DNA from: Akkermansiaceae bacterium
Lineage (GTDB): Bacteria; Verrucomicrobiota; Verrucomicrobiia; Verrucomicrobiales; Akkermansiaceae
Reading direction: 5' to 3'
Length of the DNA stretch: 64,000 nucleotides
Assembly (NCBI GenBank): GCA_024233115.1
Contig: JACKQB010000006.1
Location: forward strand, 316,388 to 380,387
Shown here: in pieces, positions 1 to 9,555 of the stretch
Numbering within the stretch: the stretch's first letter is position 1
How the letters are laid out: each line of letters starts with the position of its first letter
The notes under the pieces: generated by a model
The model's database searches: none
What the model saw: the letters and a program-made list of their open reading frames with translations, nothing else
What the model was told of the DNA's origin: nothing
Program-made: the position numbers and the translations under genes

Positions 1-253
1 ACACATCTCCTGCGTTTAACGAGGTGTCCTTGCCGTTCCGGTCACGTAAAAAGCCACTCCCGGCACGCACGAACACCAGCGCGTAGATGTCAATGACCCG
101 ACCGCTGGCAGAGATATCATTCGCCCTACTGGTGAAGCTGCCGACACCATGCACACGCAACCCCCACACCCTGCTCGCCTCGGTGGGTTCAAGGTAGATA
201 CCGAATTTTTTCCGCCGCTCGTAGTTGTGGGCAGGGTAGCTGGGCCATGACAT
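1..253 (-). CDS. AraC-family transcriptional regulator, N-terminal part (cut by window edge)
   Basis: Reading the minus strand from the ATG at 253 gives 84 codons without a stop up to the left edge, so only the N-terminus is present. The end of the visible part (YALVFVRAGSGF, then an acidic/basic turn and LNAGDV) matches the cupin-like effector domain typical of AraC-type sugar regulators; the DNA-binding HTH half lies outside the window. It is divergent from the sugar-acid/GH2 gene unit that starts at 408. The space between holds an operator-like sequence (258-291), so it probably controls that unit and itself. The family call rests on the cupin pattern only; another cupin regulator is possible. 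Confidence 0.6.
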   Translation of the reverse strand, partial: MSWPSYPAHNYERRKKFGIYLEPTEASRVWGLRVHGVGSFTSRANDISASGRVIDIYALVFVRAGSGFLRDRNGKDTSLNAGDV

Positions 254-257
254 CTGG

Positions 258-291
258 TCAAATCATACAACTCGTGGACAGATCGTGCAAG
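258..291. promoter_or_regulatory. Operator-like sequence, copy 1 (AraC-type)
   Basis: This 34-bp stretch matches 9556-9589 at 28 of 34 positions, without gaps. Each copy ends in ATCGTGCAAG and has a second, weaker half (CATACAAC here, TGTGCAAG in copy 2) about 20 bp, or two helical turns, upstream. That direct-repeat layout is typical of AraC-family binding sites. It sits just upstream of the divergent AraC-like gene and of the gene starting at 408. The binding protein is inferred. Confidence 0.55.
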
Positions 292-407
292 TATTCATTG
301 AAATGGACAATATTTCCTGGGATGCGTGGTTTTTGTTATGTTCATTGCCTCAAAATCAGGCCACGTGTTTTCCAGCAATTTCATTGCAATCAAAACGTAA
401 TCATACC

Positions 408-1097
408 ATGCACTGGCAAAACGACACCGAACTCTTCGCGCTCATGCGCGAGCACCTCTATACTGCCGTCGTAGGGGACATATTGGACAAACTCGGCTAC
501 CTCCATCAGTTTCTACCGCAGCGACTCCAACCACTACGTGAAGACATGGTGGTGGCGGGCCGCGCGATGACTGTCCTCGAAGGCGACTGCTTTGAGGAGC
601 TATCCGGGACCGGGAAAAACCCGATACTCTCCCAACCCTTCGGCCTGATGCTCGATGCCCTGGATGCCCTCAAGGAAAACGATGTCTACATCTGTAGCGG
701 CGCATCCCCGAGCTACGCGCTGTGGGGCGAGCTGATGAGCACACGCGCGATGAAATGCGGTGCCGTCGGCGCGGTGGTTGATGGATTTTCCCGTGATACC
801 CGTGGCATTTACAAACTCAACTTCCCGACGTTTTCACATGGACGTTACGCCCAGGACCAGGCGCCACGGGGCAAGGTGCTCGATTACAACTGCCCGATCG
901 AAATCGGCGGCATCCGTATCGAACCTGGACAAATCATCTTTGGCGACCTCGACGGCGTCATCGTCATCCCGAAGGAGATCGAAAAGGAAGTCATTCTAGC
1001 GGCCTACGAAAAAGCCACGGGTGAGAAAACCGTGCAGCAAAAAATCGAGGAAGGCATGTCCGCCCGCGAAGCCTACGACACCTACGGGATACTCTAA
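408..1097 (+). CDS. RraA-like aldolase/decarboxylase family protein
   Basis: A 229-residue protein of the RraA / 4-hydroxy-4-methyl-2-oxoglutarate aldolase fold. The motif VVDGFSRD around residue 120 carries the Arg-Asp pair used in this family for substrate and divalent-metal binding, and GDLDGVIVIP near the C-terminus is the usual family signature. I chose the ATG at 408 (MHWQNDTELF), because the 41 residues of in-frame sequence before it resemble no part of the family. It is the first gene of a unit with a dehydratase, an SDR and two GH2 enzymes, so it may cleave a 2-keto-3-deoxy sugar acid made by the next gene product. The substrate is inference; true RNase E inhibition is unlikely in this context. 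Confidence 0.8.
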   Translation: MHWQNDTELFALMREHLYTAVVGDILDKLGYLHQFLPQRLQPLREDMVVAGRAMTVLEGDCFEELSGTGKNPILSQPFGLMLDALDALKENDVYICSGASPSYALWGELMSTRAMKCGAVGAVVDGFSRDTRGIYKLNFPTFSHGRYAQDQAPRGKVLDYNCPIEIGGIRIEPGQIIFGDLDGVIVIPKEIEKEVILAAYEKATGEKTVQQKIEEGMSAREAYDTYGIL

Positions 1098-1135
1098 CAC
1101 TTTTAAACTCCAAATTTAAAATACCCATAAACATC

Positions 1136-2302
1136 ATGAAAATCACCCACGTTGACGTCTGGCTTGTCGAAGGAATCAAATACAACTGGACCATGCTCAA
1201 GGTGCATACCGACACCGGACACACCGGGGTCGGTGAAGCCACCAACTGGCCGGGCTCCCCCATTGTTGAAGCTGCGGCCAAACACATTGGCGAACGTGTG
1301 GTCGGACTCGATCCGATGCGCACCGACTTCATCTGGACCAAGCTTTACCGCGACCTGAACTGGCTCGGCCCCTTCGGTGCCTCCATGTGTGCGATCAGCG
1401 GGCTCGATATGGCACTGCTCGACCTCAAGGGCAAGGTGCTCGGCGTCCCATGTTACGAATTGTTAGGAGGTGCTTTCAGAGACAAAATCCAGCTTTACGC
1501 GAACTACTGGTTTACTGGCGGCGGCCATACTCCGGAGGACTACGCCCGCCAGGCACGCGAGGTCATCGATGCCGGCTTCACCGGGCTTAAATTCGACCCC
1601 TTCGCCCACACCAACTACCTCTACGGCACCGACCTCAACACCAACCTTGCCCTGACCCAGGAAATGCAGGACCGCGCCTACGAAGTCACCGCCGCCGTGC
1701 GTGATGCCGTTGGTCCAGGCACCGACATGATGATCGAGACCCACGCGATGATGAACGGACAGATGGCCGTCAAGATGGCGGAACGACTCGCCCCACTCGG
1801 CATGACCTGGTATGAGGAGCCCGCCGGACCGGAAAACGCCAACACCCTGCGCGCACTGCGCGAGCGACTGCCCGGCAACGTCTCCATCTGCGTCGGCGAG
1901 CGCCACTACACCCGCCACGGGTTCCGACCCGTGTTAGAGCAGCACGTCTGCGACATCGTCATGCCCGACATCACCCGCTGCGGCGGCCCCTCGGAGATGA
2001 AACGGATCGCTACCATGGCCGAGGCCTACAACGTGCTGGTGGCACCGCATAACCCGAACGGTCCGCTTTCTACCCTGGCCAGCGCCCACGTCTGTGCATC
2101 GATCCCTAACTTTTTCCGCTGTGAGTTTATGAAAAACGACGTGCCCTGGCGCGATGAAGTCATCACCCATCCGATTGATGTGCGTGACGGCCACCTGCAT
2201 CTATCAGACCGACCCGGCCTCGGCGTTGACCTGATTGAAGAGGAGATGGAAAAACACCCCGGCATCCGCGAACTCAACGGCAAGGAAAACTTCTACGTCT
2301 AG
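1136..2302 (+). CDS. Enolase-superfamily (mandelate racemase-like) sugar-acid dehydratase
   Basis: A 388-residue protein of the mandelate racemase/muconate lactonizing enzyme group. Visible signatures are the capping domain with WPGSPIVEAAAKHIG, the lysine in GFTGLKFDPF, and the metal-binding strand ends MIETHAMM, WYEEPAG and VGERHYTRHGF. These resemble D-galactonate dehydratase-type enzymes, in which a His supplies the acid/base. It probably dehydrates an aldonic or uronic acid to a 2-keto-3-deoxy acid. It starts 38 bp after the RraA-like gene and precedes an SDR gene by 12 bp, which supports an operon. The exact acid (galactonate, fuconate, rhamnonate or other) cannot be read from the sequence. 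Confidence 0.85.
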   Translation: MKITHVDVWLVEGIKYNWTMLKVHTDTGHTGVGEATNWPGSPIVEAAAKHIGERVVGLDPMRTDFIWTKLYRDLNWLGPFGASMCAISGLDMALLDLKGKVLGVPCYELLGGAFRDKIQLYANYWFTGGGHTPEDYARQAREVIDAGFTGLKFDPFAHTNYLYGTDLNTNLALTQEMQDRAYEVTAAVRDAVGPGTDMMIETHAMMNGQMAVKMAERLAPLGMTWYEEPAGPENANTLRALRERLPGNVSICVGERHYTRHGFRPVLEQHVCDIVMPDITRCGGPSEMKRIATMAEAYNVLVAPHNPNGPLSTLASAHVCASIPNFFRCEFMKNDVPWRDEVITHPIDVRDGHLHLSDRPGLGVDLIEEEMEKHPGIRELNGKENFYV

Positions 2303-2314
2303 AAAACCAGTCCC

Positions 2315-3100
2315 ATGCTTGCAATCGATCTATCAGACAAACGAGCGCTTGTCACCGGAGCCAGCGACGGTGTTGGTGCCGGTGTTGCCACCGCCCTGGC
2401 CAAGGCCGGCTGCCATGTCGTCGGTACCGGACGCGTCGAGCCCGACCACCCGCGTGCCCAAAAATTCATCGACACGGTTGCAAGCCACGGCAGGCACGCC
2501 CACTACCTGAGCGGAGATCTCAGTCGAGCGGAAACACCCGCCCTTTTTGTGCAACAAGCGGCAGGACTTCTGGGCGGACTGGACATCGTTGTATCCAATG
2601 CCGGCCTCAATGTTTTCAAAGGAACCGAGCACTGCAGCGAGGAGGACTGGTCTTATAACATGGAGCTGAACCTCGCTTCCCACTGGCGGCTGGGAAAAGC
2701 CGCGCTGCCTTTTCTTCGCGATTCAAAAGGCGTGTTCCAGGTGATGAACTCCAACCACGCCTATTCAACCATCAAGGGGTGTTTTCCCTATCAGACCACC
2801 AAGGCGGCTCTGCTCGGGCTGGTGCAAAGCGCCGCCATCGAGTGGGGGCCGGATGTGCGCGTCGTTGGCATCGCGCCCGGCTTTATCGACACACCGGGCA
2901 ACCAGGTCTGGTTCGACCAGTTCCCCGACCCCGCAGCCGAACGCAAACGCACCGAGGAACTGCACCCGACCAAATCGATCGGCCAGGCGGATGAAGTCGG
3001 GGCACTCAGCGCCTTTCTCGCATCATCCTACGCCCAGTTTATCACCGGCAACACCATCCTGATGGACGGAGGTCGCTCTGCCATCATGCAAGACATCTAA
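2315..3100 (+). CDS. SDR-family NAD(P)-dependent oxidoreductase
   Basis: A 261-residue classical short-chain dehydrogenase. The Rossmann glycine motif is TGASDGVGAG near residue 12, the NAG motif appears as SNAGLN, and the catalytic Tyr-Lys pair is YQTTKAA, preceded by the expected Ser/Asn region (NSNHAYS). The C-terminal LMDGGRS is typical. It lies 12 bp after the dehydratase gene and 24 bp before the first GH2 gene. A sugar-acid dehydratase plus SDR plus aldolase is the gene set of non-phosphorylating routes for fucose, rhamnose or galactose acids, so oxidation of a 2-keto-3-deoxy acid or of the parent sugar is the likely job. Confidence 0.85.
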   Translation: MLAIDLSDKRALVTGASDGVGAGVATALAKAGCHVVGTGRVEPDHPRAQKFIDTVASHGRHAHYLSGDLSRAETPALFVQQAAGLLGGLDIVVSNAGLNVFKGTEHCSEEDWSYNMELNLASHWRLGKAALPFLRDSKGVFQVMNSNHAYSTIKGCFPYQTTKAALLGLVQSAAIEWGPDVRVVGIAPGFIDTPGNQVWFDQFPDPAAERKRTEELHPTKSIGQADEVGALSAFLASSYAQFITGNTILMDGGRSAIMQDI

Positions 3101-3124
3101 CATACAACCTAACTGTCTGTTCCC

Positions 3125-6100
3125 ATGTATCACAAATACCTCACCATACTCACCCTGTCGATGGCAGCACTCGCATCGACCTACGCTGACACCCAACACA
3201 CGGTCGCCTACGATGATCTGGGCAGCCGTCAAAAATCACCCCATCTGGAAAGTGGCGCCAGTTACACCTGGCCGGACACTGTGCCGGCAGAGGTCAAGGA
3301 CCGGACCATTGCTTTCGGAGAAACCGTCAGCCTGGTTTACGGAAATGCCGTGCGTGGTGAGCAATACACCGCCAAGCTCGTGCTGTCGGCAGACCAGGAG
3401 GCCCGCCACGTCTCGATTCTAGTGGATGGCGAAGTGGTGGTCAAGGATGTGGTCGTGGCAAAAAACTCAGAGCATCCGGTCAAGCTGACGATTCCGGCAA
3501 AAGCCCTCGCCGACGGCATGTTCCAGCTCGAGATCCACAACAGCAAAGGTCGCAGTCCGAACGCGACATTGAGCTCGGCGACCATCCTGTCGTCAACAGC
3601 CACCCCCCTCACCGTGGTCACCCCGGATTTCGGGCTTGAAAACATCCAATACACCCCGATACCCGACTCCCAAAAAACGGAGCCGTCGTGGCTGCTGTCG
3701 TTGAATGGCACCTGGAGGTTTTCACCCAAGGCCCCCGAATCATTTGCATCCCTAACACCTGATAAAAACTGGGCAAACATCGAGGTGCCCGGACAGTGGA
3801 TCAACCAGGGGTTTGACATCGACCCCAAGCAACCGACCGCGTATATGCGGACTTTTGAAGTGCCCGCAGCATGGAAAAACAGGTTGGTCAAACTCAGGTT
3901 CGACGCGGTGTTTTCAGACTGTGAAGTCTTTGTCAACGGCAAGCCCGTGGGCGCCCACACCGGTGGGTTTACTCCTTTCGAAATCGATATCACCGCCGCC
4001 ATCATCCCCGGGCCTAACACACTCTCGCTGAGAGTCACCAGTTGGTCGCTTGCCGATCAGATGGCGAGTGCCAGTAAATACGCCTGCCATCCGCTCGGGG
4101 GGATTTCACGCGATGTCACCCTGTTTTCCGTGCCCAAAACCCACCTAAAGGATGTGATTATCCGCACCGACTTCGATGCACAATTCAACGATGCCCAACT
4201 TGATCTGACGCTGAAAATCGCAGGTGAGAAATCCGCCACCACTCCGGTCCGGATGATCCTCAGAGACCACAACGAGCAGGTGGTTTTCGACACCAGCAAA
4301 GCGCTCACACCCGGCACCCACCAGCTCAGCCTACCTGTCAAGCAGCCGAAACACTGGACGCCGGAAAGCCCTTACCTTTACCAGCTGGAAATCAGCGTGG
4401 CCGGTTCCACCACCCGGCACCAGGTAGGATTCCGCGAAGTCCAAGTCACCCAGTCACAAGTCCTGGTCAACGGCGCACCTGTGAAACTGCGCGGCATCAA
4501 CCATCACGAAGCGCATCCACTACGCGGCCGCAGCCTGCCCAATGGGCTCTGGGAACAAGACGTGCTGCTGTTCCGCGACGCCAACATCAACCTGATCCGT
4601 ACTTGCCACTACCCGCCGGCAACACACCTCGGCACGGCCTGTGACAAGCATGGTGTGTGGCTTGAAATCGAAGGCCCGTTTTGTTGGGAAAAGCTTTCTA
4701 ACAACACATCCCACAGAATCCTGACGGTGCGGCAGCTCGCCGAGATGGTCAAGACCTGGCGCAACCACCCGTCGGTGTTATATTGGTCGATTGCCAACGA
4801 ATCCGCCTGGGGGAAAAACTTCATCGCTGCATCCAAGGTCATGCGTGAGCTCGACCCCACCCGGCCGCAGACATTCAACTGGATGTACAAGCAGCTGATT
4901 ACCCAGGACGAATCCCATTGTGAGCTAGGGAACATCCACTACCCCGGCTACAACGGAGAGCCGATCGCCAAAAAATACTCCAAGCGCCCACTGATGTTTG
5001 GAGAATACGCCCACTTGAACGCCTATAACCGACGCGAACAAATGACCGACCCCGGCCTGCGCGACCAATGGGGTGAACCGCTCAGCTCCATGTGGGAAAC
5101 CATGTGGCACGAGCAAAGCATCGCCGGTGGCGCTATCTGGTCGGGTATCGACGACACCTTCTTTATGGGTGACGACATCACCGTCGGCTACGGTGCCTGG
5201 GGGCCTGTCGATCCGTGGCGTCGACCCAAACCCGAGCACTGGCATGTGAAAAAAGTTTACTCACCGGTCCACATCACCAACCGTCACGAGCCAGCCATCG
5301 GAGCGAAAGACATCACGCTGACCGTGGAAAACCGGGGCGACTTCCTCAACTTCAACCAGCTCACCTTTTCTTGGAAACATGGGAACGAGACAGGCACGGT
5401 GACACCTGACATCGCGGCGCGGGCCAAAGGGGAAATCACCATCGCGCCACCATCCGGCATCAAGCGCGGAGAGCCTGTTAGCCTGACCGTCACCCACCCG
5501 CTGGGCTACGTGGTGGACGAGTTTATTTTCCAAACCACAGCACCGGTTATTCCAAAACCTGAATTAGGACGCGTCACCCTAACAAAGTCCGACACCCACA
5601 TCGAAATCCGACAAGGGAAAAGCCTCTATCGATTCCACCGCAAGACGGGTGCATTCACCTGCGCTCACGGCGACACAGCCATGATCCAGTGGGGGCCGCA
5701 TCTCGTTCTCACCCCACACAACACCGAGGGCAATATCCAGATGATGGGGAAAACCAAGACCTTCGACGCCTTCCATCGCACTGCCAGCCAATGGCAGCTA
5801 CGCAGCGTGGAGGCGAGCCAGGCAGGTGATGCCGTCACCGTGCAAATCCACGGCAACTACAAGGAGGCCACGGGGCAGTTCACCTTTACCTTCAGCGCCG
5901 ACAGCCCACCGCGTCTGGATTATGACTTCACTATGAAAGTGGAGCTCAGCCCGCGTCAGACAGGTGTCGTATTTGACTTACCTAACCGTTTCGATTCCCT
6001 CACCTGGTTACGCCAGGGTCAGTGGACGACTTACCCGGACGACCACATTGGTCGGCTACGCGGCACCGCCAAGGCGCGCTACGGCAACTCGCCGGACGTG

Positions 6101-6424
6101 ATCGAGATCGGCCCGCGCACGAAGCCGGAGTGGCCATGGAGCCAGGACAACACACGCTTTGGCTCGAACGACTTCCGCGCGACCAAGATGAACATCCGGC
6201 ATGTCACTCTGGCGTCGGACAACGCATCGCTGGAGATCTTTTCCAACGATTCGCCGTGCCACTTCCAGGCGCTGGTCAGTGGCGAGCGGACCAAGGCGTT
6301 TGTCTACGGCTACGCCAACGCCGGGGCCGAGCGGTTTTTGAAACGCCTCGCGTCACGCGACTATCGCCCTCTCAAACCCGGCGACCACATAAAAGGAAGT
6401 TTCCACCTGAGTGTTGGAAAATGA
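3125..6424 (+). CDS. Secreted GH2 beta-galactosidase-like glycoside hydrolase (LacZ architecture)
   Basis: A 1099-residue protein with an N-terminal signal peptide (cleavage near ASTYADT). After roughly 160 residues of unassigned beta-rich sequence come a sugar-binding jelly roll (LNGTWRFSP onward), an Ig-like domain, the TIM barrel, and a C-terminal LacZ small-chain-like domain (LYRFHRKTGAF onward). In the barrel, SIANESAWG gives the acid/base Glu at about residue 559 and LMFGEYAHLN gives the nucleophile at about 627. It is followed by a second GH2 gene; both share the AYNRRE/AYNERE and DPG.RDQW motifs after the nucleophile, so they are paralogues. Probable activity is exo-beta-galactosidase or a related glycosidase, outside the cytoplasm. 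Confidence 0.88.
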   Translation: MYHKYLTILTLSMAALASTYADTQHTVAYDDLGSRQKSPHLESGASYTWPDTVPAEVKDRTIAFGETVSLVYGNAVRGEQYTAKLVLSADQEARHVSILVDGEVVVKDVVVAKNSEHPVKLTIPAKALADGMFQLEIHNSKGRSPNATLSSATILSSTATPLTVVTPDFGLENIQYTPIPDSQKTEPSWLLSLNGTWRFSPKAPESFASLTPDKNWANIEVPGQWINQGFDIDPKQPTAYMRTFEVPAAWKNRLVKLRFDAVFSDCEVFVNGKPVGAHTGGFTPFEIDITAAIIPGPNTLSLRVTSWSLADQMASASKYACHPLGGISRDVTLFSVPKTHLKDVIIRTDFDAQFNDAQLDLTLKIAGEKSATTPVRMILRDHNEQVVFDTSKALTPGTHQLSLPVKQPKHWTPESPYLYQLEISVAGSTTRHQVGFREVQVTQSQVLVNGAPVKLRGINHHEAHPLRGRSLPNGLWEQDVLLFRDANINLIRTCHYPPATHLGTACDKHGVWLEIEGPFCWEKLSNNTSHRILTVRQLAEMVKTWRNHPSVLYWSIANESAWGKNFIAASKVMRELDPTRPQTFNWMYKQLITQDESHCELGNIHYPGYNGEPIAKKYSKRPLMFGEYAHLNAYNRREQMTDPGLRDQWGEPLSSMWETMWHEQSIAGGAIWSGIDDTFFMGDDITVGYGAWGPVDPWRRPKPEHWHVKKVYSPVHITNRHEPAIGAKDITLTVENRGDFLNFNQLTFSWKHGNETGTVTPDIAARAKGEITIAPPSGIKRGEPVSLTVTHPLGYVVDEFIFQTTAPVIPKPELGRVTLTKSDTHIEIRQGKSLYRFHRKTGAFTCAHGDTAMIQWGPHLVLTPHNTEGNIQMMGKTKTFDAFHRTASQWQLRSVEASQAGDAVTVQIHGNYKEATGQFTFTFSADSPPRLDYDFTMKVELSPRQTGVVFDLPNRFDSLTWLRQGQWTTYPDDHIGRLRGTAKARYGNSPDVIEIGPRTKPEWPWSQDNTRFGSNDFRATKMNIRHVTLASDNASLEIFSNDSPCHFQALVSGERTKAFVYGYANAGAERFLKRLASRDYRPLKPGDHIKGSFHLSVGK

Positions 6425-6466
6425 TTTTTGACCAACCCCATCCTTAAAACCATAAAACAAAGAAGC

Positions 6467-9451
6467 ATGATCAAAAAAAGAAATATCCTCACCGTGGGAC
6501 TTGTTGCGGTTGGACTCATGTCCAGTCTATCCATCAAGGCGCACGCCACGCCCCGGAAAGATGACGCCGAGGCGCATCATCTGTCGCGCGTCTCCCCGCT
6601 TCCGGCAGCGGCAGAGTCGATCAGTCTCAACGGCACCTGGAATTTTCTCGAATCCGTGCCGGCTGGTTTTCCTGAAAAGGTAGAGTCACTCACAAAAAAA
6701 ATCACAGTTCCCGGCGAGTGGCTTATGCAGGGGTATGAAGTCAAAAAAGAAACGCCCGCCGCTTACCACCGGACATTTACCGTTCCGGAGTCGATGCGGG
6801 GACAACGGGTCAGGATACGTTTCGATGGCGTCTATTCGACCTGTCATGTCTACGTCAACGGCAAGAAAGCCGGCACCCGCACCAGCGCCTTTCTGCCTTT
6901 CGAGCTCGACGTCACGGATTTGATTTCCATCGGATCAGAAAACCAGCTCGCTCTAACCGTGCAAAGCGAATCCCTCGCCGACACCATGGCCAAGGGCAGT
7001 CACTACGCCAAACACCAGATAGGTGGCATCAACCGTGAAGTCACCTTGTTTGCTTTGCCTCAAACCCATGTTTCCGACATCGGTGTCCGCCCGGTCCTGG
7101 ACAAGAATTATCACAACGCCACGCTCATGCTTAGCCTGGGAGTCACCAATGACTCTGCCCAGACACAAACAGGCCTCAGCGCCAGCCTGCACCTCACGCC
7201 GCTCGGCATCAAGGGCGTGGATGCCGATTTCAACGGACAAAGCAAAGAACTAAGCCAGGTCGAGCTCGGTGATCTCAAGGCAAAGGGCACGTTCAGCACC
7301 GAGCTGTCCTGCCCGGTCGAAAACCCGGAGAAATGGCATGCCGAGCACCCGTTCCTCTATCAACTCCAGATCCGGCTCAAGCAGGACGGCAAGGTGATCG
7401 AAACCATCAACCAGCGCGTTGGTTTCCGCTCGATCGAAACAAAGGACAACCAGGTATTCATCAATGGCAAACGGCTCAAATTGAGAGGGGTTTGCCGCCA
7501 CTCCATCCACCCACTGACAGGGCGGACCACCACTCCGGAACTGGTCGAGCAGGACTTGAAGCTCTTCAGGGAGGCGAACTGTAATTTCATCCGCACATCC
7601 CACTACCCCCCGGAGAAGCAGCTGCTCGATCTGTGTGACGAAATGGGAATGTTTGTCATGGATGAAGCTCCCATCTGCTGGAGCAACGCTACAGAAGCCA
7701 GCAAGCCCTACGTGATGCGCGTCACCCAGGAGCTTTATTACCGCGACCGGAACCACCCGTCGGTGATCATCTGGTCACAGGCCAATGAAAGCCGCTGGAG
7801 TAAGGCTTATGAAGAATCGGTGGAGATGCTGAAGAAACTCGATCAAGACCGACTGGTGATGTTCAGCCACTCCGAGTATTACGGGATTCAAGGGCGCGGC
7901 TTACTCGACATCGGAACCAAGCACTACCCCGGTGCTGACGGACCCAGGAAATACGAGAATTATTTCAGACCCATCATCTACGACGAGTTCCTCCATCTCA
8001 ACGCCTACAATGAAAGGGAATTCCTAACAGACCCAGGCGTGCGCGACCAATGGAGTCGCTATGCCTGCCAGATGTGGACAAACATACTAACAAGCCGTGG
8101 ATCACTCGGCGGCAGTGTCTGGGCTGGCATTGATGAGGTCTTTTTCCTGCCGAAGGACAAAAGCACCGGCTACGGGCCATGGGGGATCATTGACGGGTGG
8201 CGACGCGAGAAACCAGAATTCTGGGGGTTGAAAAAAGCCTACTCGCCGGTCAAGGTCGCGTTGAAAAACTATCAACTGGTGGACGGTCAAATCATCCTGG
8301 ATGTTGAAAACCGCTACGACAGTATTGATTTCTCCGGCCTCGGTATCGACTGGAAATACGGCGACTTGAAAGGCCGGGTCCACTCTCGGCTTCCAGCCGG
8401 CAACACGGGGCATTTCATCGTCAAACTTCCTGCAGGTGCCGCCGATCGAGGTGTGCTCGAACTGGAAATCACAGACCACCAGGGCGTCGCGATCGACAAG
8501 TATCACCTTCCCATCGGTCCGCTGTCCCACGATCTCAAACCGACCCCCGCCGTCACCAAAAAGCTGACCTTCACTGAGGACGAAAACGTTTACCGTGTCG
8601 GCGGCAGCGACTTTGAAATCCTGGTCAGCAAACGTTCCGGATTGATGGAGCAAGGAACGTTCAACGGAATACCCCTGATCAACAACGGCCCGTCGCTGAT
8701 GATCCTGCCGCTTGATAACAACAAGGTCCGCGTGGTCGACAACATCCCCATTTTAAAGGATGACGCCGCCAACTACAGCGCGTTTCTATCAGGTGTCTGC
8801 CAGCAATGGAGCTGTGAAGGCATCGATCTTGTCAAACGCAGCGCCACCGAAATCCAATTCAAGGTCACAGGCGCATACAAAGAAGCGTCAGGTTTCTACA
8901 TCTACACCATCCGTGGTGACGGCTCGTTCGACATCGAATATACGTTTATCGTCAAACAAGATGTTAGACCGCGACAGCTGGGTATTGTCCTTGCCTGCGA
9001 CAAGGCGTGCCAGACCTTGGAGTGGAATCGGAAAGGACAGTTCTCGGTCTATCCGCCGGATCATATTGCCCGACTTCAAGGCACCGCCCAGGCGTTTTAC
9101 CCGGATACCTTATGCGGCATCTACGGCCCCCGCACCAAGCCGGCCCATAGCTGGAGCAAAGACGCCAACGCCTACGGCTCGAACGATTTTCGATCAACCA
9201 AGCACCACATCTATTCGGCGAAACTGCTCAACCCCGCGAAGCGTGGTCTGCATGTGATCTCGGATGCATCCCAGCATGTCCGCTGCTGGGTGGAAGACGA
9301 CCAGACCAAGCTTTTGACGGCCTACTTCAGCCATGCCGGGGCAGAACACTACCTGCGTCACCAGACAAGTCAGGACGTTGTCGAACTGAAGGCAGCCGAG
9401 CAAGAAGCCAACCTGGTGGCCGACAAGGTGCGCTATCAATTTGCCCGCTAA
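6467..9451 (+). CDS. Secreted GH2 beta-galactosidase-like glycoside hydrolase, second paralogue
   Basis: A 994-residue protein starting at MIKKRNILTVG; an upstream in-frame ATG at 6428 would place 13 polar residues ahead of the signal peptide and is less likely. Signal peptide cleavage is expected near KAHATPR. The order is jelly roll, Ig-like domain, TIM barrel and small-chain-like domain. The acid/base Glu is in SQANESRWS (about 441) and the nucleophile in IIYDEFLHLN (about 507). It lacks the extra N-terminal region of its neighbour. It ends the five-gene unit and is followed by a hairpin terminator. Substrate preference probably differs from the first copy, since the residue before the nucleophile changes from Gly (FGEY) to Asp (YDEF). 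Confidence 0.88.
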   Translation: MIKKRNILTVGLVAVGLMSSLSIKAHATPRKDDAEAHHLSRVSPLPAAAESISLNGTWNFLESVPAGFPEKVESLTKKITVPGEWLMQGYEVKKETPAAYHRTFTVPESMRGQRVRIRFDGVYSTCHVYVNGKKAGTRTSAFLPFELDVTDLISIGSENQLALTVQSESLADTMAKGSHYAKHQIGGINREVTLFALPQTHVSDIGVRPVLDKNYHNATLMLSLGVTNDSAQTQTGLSASLHLTPLGIKGVDADFNGQSKELSQVELGDLKAKGTFSTELSCPVENPEKWHAEHPFLYQLQIRLKQDGKVIETINQRVGFRSIETKDNQVFINGKRLKLRGVCRHSIHPLTGRTTTPELVEQDLKLFREANCNFIRTSHYPPEKQLLDLCDEMGMFVMDEAPICWSNATEASKPYVMRVTQELYYRDRNHPSVIIWSQANESRWSKAYEESVEMLKKLDQDRLVMFSHSEYYGIQGRGLLDIGTKHYPGADGPRKYENYFRPIIYDEFLHLNAYNEREFLTDPGVRDQWSRYACQMWTNILTSRGSLGGSVWAGIDEVFFLPKDKSTGYGPWGIIDGWRREKPEFWGLKKAYSPVKVALKNYQLVDGQIILDVENRYDSIDFSGLGIDWKYGDLKGRVHSRLPAGNTGHFIVKLPAGAADRGVLELEITDHQGVAIDKYHLPIGPLSHDLKPTPAVTKKLTFTEDENVYRVGGSDFEILVSKRSGLMEQGTFNGIPLINNGPSLMILPLDNNKVRVVDNIPILKDDAANYSAFLSGVCQQWSCEGIDLVKRSATEIQFKVTGAYKEASGFYIYTIRGDGSFDIEYTFIVKQDVRPRQLGIVLACDKACQTLEWNRKGQFSVYPPDHIARLQGTAQAFYPDTLCGIYGPRTKPAHSWSKDANAYGSNDFRSTKHHIYSAKLLNPAKRGLHVISDASQHVRCWVEDDQTKLLTAYFSHAGAEHYLRHQTSQDVVELKAAEQEANLVADKVRYQFAR

Positions 9452-9508
9452 ACCCGGCCTCCGCAGCTCTACCTGCTTGCATGTCGGGCTGCGGTCGGGG
9501 TGTTTTTT
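9452..9508 (+). terminator. Rho-independent terminator after the GH2 unit
   Basis: Directly after the stop codon, CCGCAG (9461-9466) can pair with CTGCGG (9489-9494), extended by flanking C-rich and G-rich runs, and the stem is followed by TGTTTTTTG. The loop is long, but the layout fits an intrinsic terminator. Confidence 0.6.
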
Positions 9509-9555
9509 GCCCGCGAGCTTTGCCAGAATACTTCAAACAGCCTAATCTAACATGA

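Noticed and set aside
293..310. Possible further KdgR-type site upstream of the RraA-like gene (TTCATTGAAATGGACAAT)
   Set aside because: It keeps the ATGGACAAT end, but the half-site spacing is one base longer and the dyad is broken. It lies beside the AraC-type operator, which explains the region better.
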